Origin: Acidobacteriota bacterium | GTDB lineage: Bacteria > Acidobacteriota > Terriglobia > Bryobacterales > Bryobacteraceae | Length of the DNA stretch: 64,000 nt | Direction: 5' to 3' | Assembly: GCA_018268835.1 (NCBI GenBank) | Contig: JAFDVU010000009.1 | Span: 1 to 64,000 of the forward strand | Shown here: piece after piece, positions 60,105-64,000 of the stretch | Layout of the letters: each line of letters opens with the position of its first letter | Position numbering within the stretch: the first letter of the stretch is position 1 | The notes under the pieces: model-generated | Databases searched by the model: none | Seen by the model: the letters and a program-made list of their open reading frames with translations, nothing else | Told to the model about the DNA's origin: nothing | Translations under genes and position numbers: made by a program

Positions 60105-61370
60105 TTATTTGCCCGTGAAAATGGTCGCGTCCACGTTCATCCCGGGCCGAAGGATGAGTCCGCCGGTCTTGTCCACCAGAATCTTTACCGGGATCCGCTG
60201 CACCACCTTGACGAAATTACCCGTCGCGTTCTCCGGCGGCAGCAGGCTCAGGCGCGATCCCGTGGCGCCCGCGATCGAATCCACGTGGCCCTCCACCGTC
60301 TGCCCGTACATGTCCACCCCGATCTCCGCCCGTTGCCCGGCGCGCACCCCCGCCAGTTGCGTCTCCTTGAAGTTCGCCGTGACCCACACGTCGTGCAGCG
60401 GGATGATGGTCATCAGGCTCTGCCCCGGCGCCACCGTCTGCCCCGGCTCCACGCTCTTGCGCGTCACCACGCCGTCTACCGGCGCCGTGATCGTCGTGTA
60501 ACTCAGTTGCAACAAGGCGGCCGCCAGGTTGGCCTGCGCCACTTCCACCGCCGCCTGAGCCGAACCCGTCTCGGCGCGCCGCACGTCCACCTGCTTGCGA
60601 TTCGCCTGCGCGTTCTCCACCGCCGCCTGCGCCTGCGCCACTCGCGATTGCGCCGCGTTCACCGCCGCCGCCTTGATCTCCGCGTCCTGCCGGACGGACG
60701 CCAGCTTCTCCTGCGCCACGTGAAGTTCGCTTTCCGCCACCCGCGCCGCCGCCACGTAAGCGTCGTACTGCTGCTGCGAAATCTCGGCCTTGTCGAGCAG
60801 CGGCTTCATGCGCGCCAGGTCCGCCTGCGCGCGATCGTTGTTCGCCTGCCGCGCGCGCACGTTGGCCTGCGCCCCGGCGATGTCGCTGGTCGATGCCTGC
60901 CGCGCCGCGATGCGCGCCCGCTCCAACTCCGCCATGGCGTCGGAAAGCTGCGCGGTTGCGCCCGTCGTGCCCGATTCCGTCGTCTCGTTGGTCAGCGGCA
61001 CCACCGTCCGCGCCGTGTGCAACTGGCTTTCGGCCTGCACCACCGCCGCTTTGGCCTGATCCACCCTCACCTGGTAATCCCGCGGATCGATGCGCACCAG
61101 CGGCTCGCCCGCTTTCACGTGCTGGTTATCCAGCACCAGCACCTCGGTCACGTTGCCGGGGATGCGCGGCGCGATGGCCACGATGTGCGCGTCCACCTGC
61201 GCGTCGTCGGTCGAAACCTGCCCGCGGAAGTGCAGATACGCCCACGTTCCCACCGCCGCCAGCACTGCCACAAAGCCCAGAAATACGAACTTGACCCGCC
61301 CCCTCTTCTTCGGAGCCGCCACCTTCTTCGTATCCTCCATCTGCGACAAGTCTTCCATCACATCCGGCAT
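60105..61370 (-). CDS. EmrA/HlyD-type membrane fusion protein
   Basis: The 421-residue periplasmic adaptor of a tripartite efflux pump has an N-terminal transmembrane helix (VKFVFLGFVAVLAAVGTWAY), a barrel-sandwich half-motif (VDAHIVAIAPRIPGNVTEVL), a long alpha-helical hairpin (about residues 105-270), the second half-motif (TITAPVDGVVTRKSVEPGQT), and a beta-barrel domain ending near NVDATIFTGK. It is downstream of the DHA2-type pump, 146 bases away. Substrates are likely drugs or similar amphipathic compounds. Confidence 0.88.
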   Translation of the reverse strand: MPDVMEDLSQMEDTKKVAAPKKRGRVKFVFLGFVAVLAAVGTWAYLHFRGQVSTDDAQVDAHIVAIAPRIPGNVTEVLVLDNQHVKAGEPLVRIDPRDYQVRVDQAKAAVVQAESQLHTARTVVPLTNETTESGTTGATAQLSDAMAELERARIAARQASTSDIAGAQANVRARQANNDRAQADLARMKPLLDKAEISQQQYDAYVAAARVAESELHVAQEKLASVRQDAEIKAAAVNAAQSRVAQAQAAVENAQANRKQVDVRRAETGSAQAAVEVAQANLAAALLQLSYTTITAPVDGVVTRKSVEPGQTVAPGQSLMTIIPLHDVWVTANFKETQLAGVRAGQRAEIGVDMYGQTVEGHVDSIAGATGSRLSLLPPENATGNFVKVVQRIPVKILVDKTGGLILRPGMNVDATIFTGK

Positions 61371-61516
61371 CTTAGTTTACGCCCTTCCCTGTTCTCAGAT
61401 TCTGCACGTCACGGGCCGGATGCGCCTTTTCCTCTAAACTACTCGATCTTCGGCACTTGGCTCACTCGGCCCATTCCCCGCCCGCCCCCGCGCTGCCCAA
61501 ATCCCGGCATCCCGGC

Positions 61517-63034
61517 TCAATGTCCCATGCCCGCCGGACCGCTCGTAGGCCCGACGCGCTTCACAAAAAGCATCAGCGGAATCACCGCCAGAAATAGAAT
61601 CCCCATCACCCAGAAGGCGTCGGCGAACGCCAGCATATTGGCCTGTTTCAACAGCATCCCGTACACCATCCCGTGCGCCCGCACCGCCGCATCCGGCGCC
61701 GATGCCCCGCCGGCGTGAATCGCCGCCGCCGCATGGTTCAGCATGTTGCGATACGGAGCATCCATCGGCGTCAGGTGCGACACCAGGACGTTCTGGTGAT
61801 ACTGCGCCCGCCGCGCCAGCATCGTGGTCACCGCCGCGATCCCCGCGCTGCCCCCGATGTTCCGCGCCAGGTTGAACAGCCCCGTCGCGTAATTCGTCCG
61901 CTCCTTCGGGATGCGCGCGAACGCCACCACGCTGATCGGCACGAATAGAAACGCCAGCCCCAGGCTCTGCACCACGCGTCCCCAGATCGCCGTGTTGAGG
62001 TCGATGTCCAGCGTGAAGTGCGCCATCCGCATCAGCCCCAGGGTGGATATCGTCACCCCGAACACCACCAGCCAGCGCGCCTCCACCTTGCGCAGCAGGA
62101 ATCCCACCGCCGGCAGGCACAGGCAGATCGCGATCCCGCCCGGCGAAAGCACCAGCCCGCTCAACAGCGCCGTGTAGCCCAACAGCGTCTGCAGGAACAA
62201 CGGCAACAGCGCCGTGCTGCCGTAAAGCACAAACCCCAACACCAGCATGGACACCGTCGCCAGCGTGTAGTTGCGCTCCTTGAGCACATGGAAATCGATC
62301 ACCGGCTCCTTCTGCCGCAGTTCCCAGACCACCACCGCCACCAGGCAGAACACCATGATGACCGCGAACGTCACAATGAAGTTCGAGCCGAACCAGTCCT
62401 TGCGCTGACCTTCGTCCATCACGATTTCCAGCGATCCCAGCCCCAACGCCAGCAGCCCGAAGCCGATGTAATCCAGCTTGATGCTGGACAGGCTCCGCCG
62501 CACCAGGTAGGGCGGATCGTGAATCACGTCCGCCGTCAGCAGCAGCGAGAGCGCGCCGATCGGTATGTTGATGAAGAAGATCCAGCCCCAACTGAGGTTG
62601 TCCGTGATCCAGCCGCCCAGCGTGGGTCCGATCACCGGCGCCACCACAACGCCCATCCCGTACACCGCCATCGCCATGCCCTGCTTCTCGCGCGGGAAAC
62701 TCTCCACCAGGATCGCCTGCGCCATCGGCTGCAGCGCTCCGCCGCCGATCCCCTGCAGCACCCGGAAGAAGATCAGCAACCCCAGGCTCGGCGCGATCCC
62801 GCACAGGAAACTCGACACCGTGAACAGAGCCACGCAGATCATGTAGAACCGCTTGCGCCCGAACACCATGCTGAACCATCCGCCCATGGGCAGGATGATC
62901 GCGTTGGCCACCAGGTACGAGGTCAGCACCCAGGTGGCTTCCTCCACGCTCGCCGAAAGGCTGCCCGCGATGTGCGGCAGCGCCACGTTGGCCACGCTCG
63001 TGTCCAGCACCTCCATGAACGTGGCCAGCATCAC
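61517..63034 (-). CDS. DHA2-family MFS efflux pump (EmrB-like)
   Basis: The protein has 13-14 hydrophobic segments. Motif-like stretches are LDTSVANVALPHIAGSLSAS, MVFGRKRFYMICVALF and FFRVLQGIGGGALQPM, plus VVVAPVIGPTLGGWI, as in EmrB. It exports toxic compounds with proton antiport through the TolC and EmrA partners. The earliest standard start in frame is GTG at 63034, which cuts the first helix: the frame upstream (codons for PWVIALT) looks like the usual N-terminus but has no ATG, GTG or TTG. Confidence 0.87.
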   Translation of the reverse strand: MMLATFMEVLDTSVANVALPHIAGSLSASVEEATWVLTSYLVANAIILPMGGWFSMVFGRKRFYMICVALFTVSSFLCGIAPSLGLLIFFRVLQGIGGGALQPMAQAILVESFPREKQGMAMAVYGMGVVVAPVIGPTLGGWITDNLSWGWIFFINIPIGALSLLLTADVIHDPPYLVRRSLSSIKLDYIGFGLLALGLGSLEIVMDEGQRKDWFGSNFIVTFAVIMVFCLVAVVVWELRQKEPVIDFHVLKERNYTLATVSMLVLGFVLYGSTALLPLFLQTLLGYTALLSGLVLSPGGIAICLCLPAVGFLLRKVEARWLVVFGVTISTLGLMRMAHFTLDIDLNTAIWGRVVQSLGLAFLFVPISVVAFARIPKERTNYATGLFNLARNIGGSAGIAAVTTMLARRAQYHQNVLVSHLTPMDAPYRNMLNHAAAAIHAGGASAPDAAVRAHGMVYGMLLKQANMLAFADAFWVMGILFLAVIPLMLFVKRVGPTSGPAGMGH

Positions 63035-63074
63035 CGTGAGCGCGATGACCCACGGATTGACCCGGTCTGGTTGC

Positions 63075-64000
63075 TTACTTCGCGTAGAGCGCCTCCATCC
63101 GGCCCGTGGCGTGCGCCAGGTCGGCGCGCGCCTGGTTGTAGCGGTACAACGCCCCGATCTGGTTATCGTTGGCGCGGGCCAGCTCGTCCTGCGCCTGGAT
63201 CACTTCCACATTGTTGGTCACGCCCGCCTGGAAGCGGTCGCGCGACTGCTCCACCTGCTGCCGCGCTAGTTGCACCCCCAGGTTGGCCACATCCACTTCG
63301 TTGCGCGAGCTCTTGAGCTGCGCAATCGCGGTCTTCACCTCCAGCGCCACCCGGTTGCGGATATCCGTCTCCTGCTGTTTGAGCTGCTTGATCGCGAGCG
63401 CGGCGCGCGCGCGCTCGGCCCCTATGCGGCCTCCCGTGAACAGCGGCACATCGATGCCCCACGAGTACTGGTACACCGGAATCGACGTGTTCGGTGTCAG
63501 CCCCTGCTCCGCCCAGAAGCCGCTCACCGAAAGCTTCGGCAGCCGCGCGTCGCCTGCCGCGCGCAGGTCGAGTTCGGCGCGGTTCTCCTCGGCCAGGATC
63601 TGGCGCACCTCCGGCCGCGCCTGCCACGCCTGTTCCATCGTCTGGTCGGCGTTGACCTCCGGGGTATCGAAGAAGCTCACCGCATCGGCCAGCTCGACCT
63701 TCTGGTGCGGGTCCAGGCCCAGCAAGCGCGCCAGCGCGTAGAGCGACGTCTCCAGTTGCGTGCGCGAGACGATCAGCCGCTGCTTTTCGTTCTGCAGCGC
63801 GACATTGGAGCGCAGCGTATCGATGCCCGTGCCGACCCCGTTCTTCTGCAGGTCCGCCGCCTGATTGTAGAGCGCCTGCGCCAGGTCCACGCGCGATTGC
63901 GCGGCCTCTACGTCCGCTGCCGCGCGCTGGCTGCCCAGGTATTGCGAAACCACCAGCATCACGCTCTCCTCCCGCGCCCCCGTTGCCTGCGCGCGCGAAG
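63075..64000 (-). CDS. TolC-family outer-membrane efflux protein, N-terminus beyond the right edge
   Basis: The frame is open to the window edge; about 309 residues are present, covering the C-terminal part. Long helices with repeated patterns (DVEAAQSRVDLAQALYNQAA, AERARAALAIKQLKQQETDI) and a beta strand pair (YSWGIDVPLFTGG) fit the TolC trimer subunit. TolC forms the outer-membrane channel of the pump encoded next. An internal methionine near 63962 is not the start, since ATGAREESV before it continues the domain. Confidence 0.88.
   Translation of the reverse strand, partial: SRAQATGAREESVMLVVSQYLGSQRAAADVEAAQSRVDLAQALYNQAADLQKNGVGTGIDTLRSNVALQNEKQRLIVSRTQLETSLYALARLLGLDPHQKVELADAVSFFDTPEVNADQTMEQAWQARPEVRQILAEENRAELDLRAAGDARLPKLSVSGFWAEQGLTPNTSIPVYQYSWGIDVPLFTGGRIGAERARAALAIKQLKQQETDIRNRVALEVKTAIAQLKSSRNEVDVANLGVQLARQQVEQSRDRFQAGVTNNVEVIQAQDELARANDNQIGALYRYNQARADLAHATGRMEALYAK

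Overview
The window is GC-rich bacterial DNA, packed with genes on both strands. I see no rRNA, tRNA, CRISPR array, insertion sequence or prophage. The gene mix suggests an acidobacterium of the Bryobacter/Solibacter type. It includes an orphan duplicated FtsX-type permease, a signal-bearing GMC oxidoreductase with a gluconate-dehydrogenase subunit 3, secreted Gfo/Idh/MocA and enolase-superfamily enzymes, a NIPSNAP protein, a BBP2 porin and multihaem cytochromes. This assignment is inference from content, since no marker RNA is present.

Layout. 1-4.7 kb: a TPR protein open at the left edge, a YaiO-type outer-membrane protein, a multicopper-oxidase remnant and a porin. 4.8-14.4 kb: a nucleotide-sugar dehydrogenase, a membrane-anchored FkbM methyltransferase, an ADOP permease, a two-gene aconitase X, an OmpA-like protein and a YiaK-type reductase. 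14.5-27.4 kb: an envelope-polysaccharide region. It holds three paralogous glycosyltransferase-like proteins, a Wzm/Wzt-type ABC exporter, a SAM methyltransferase, a second sugar dehydrogenase, NAD synthetase and a GT2 enzyme. 27.7-37.2 kb: NIPSNAP, the GMC pair, murB, an ankyrin protein and a NarL-type two-component pair. 37.3-47.5 kb: queC-queE-HDAC-like, a GT4, an enolase-superfamily enzyme, MgtC, a small membrane protein with rph and rdgB, gatB and bcp.

47.7-54.1 kb is the most striking part. Four genes on the minus strand encode an OmcA/MtrC-type decahaem cytochrome, a DmsE/MtrA-type decahaem cytochrome, an MtrB/PioB-type barrel and a cytochrome made of four tandem c-type domains. The order C-A-B matches the mtr conduit known from Shewanella. 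Together they would move electrons across the outer membrane, and 24 CXXCH motifs are visible. No inner-membrane quinol dehydrogenase of the CymA type is in the window.

54.7-64 kb: a second NarL-type histidine kinase/regulator pair flanked by small helical proteins, a LexA-like winged-helix protein, ssb, a TPR protein, and an EmrA/EmrB/TolC-type efflux operon running off the right edge.

Starts were refined by Shine-Dalgarno matches and by overlap with the preceding gene. Many downstream genes in operons start with GTG or TTG and overlap the previous stop.
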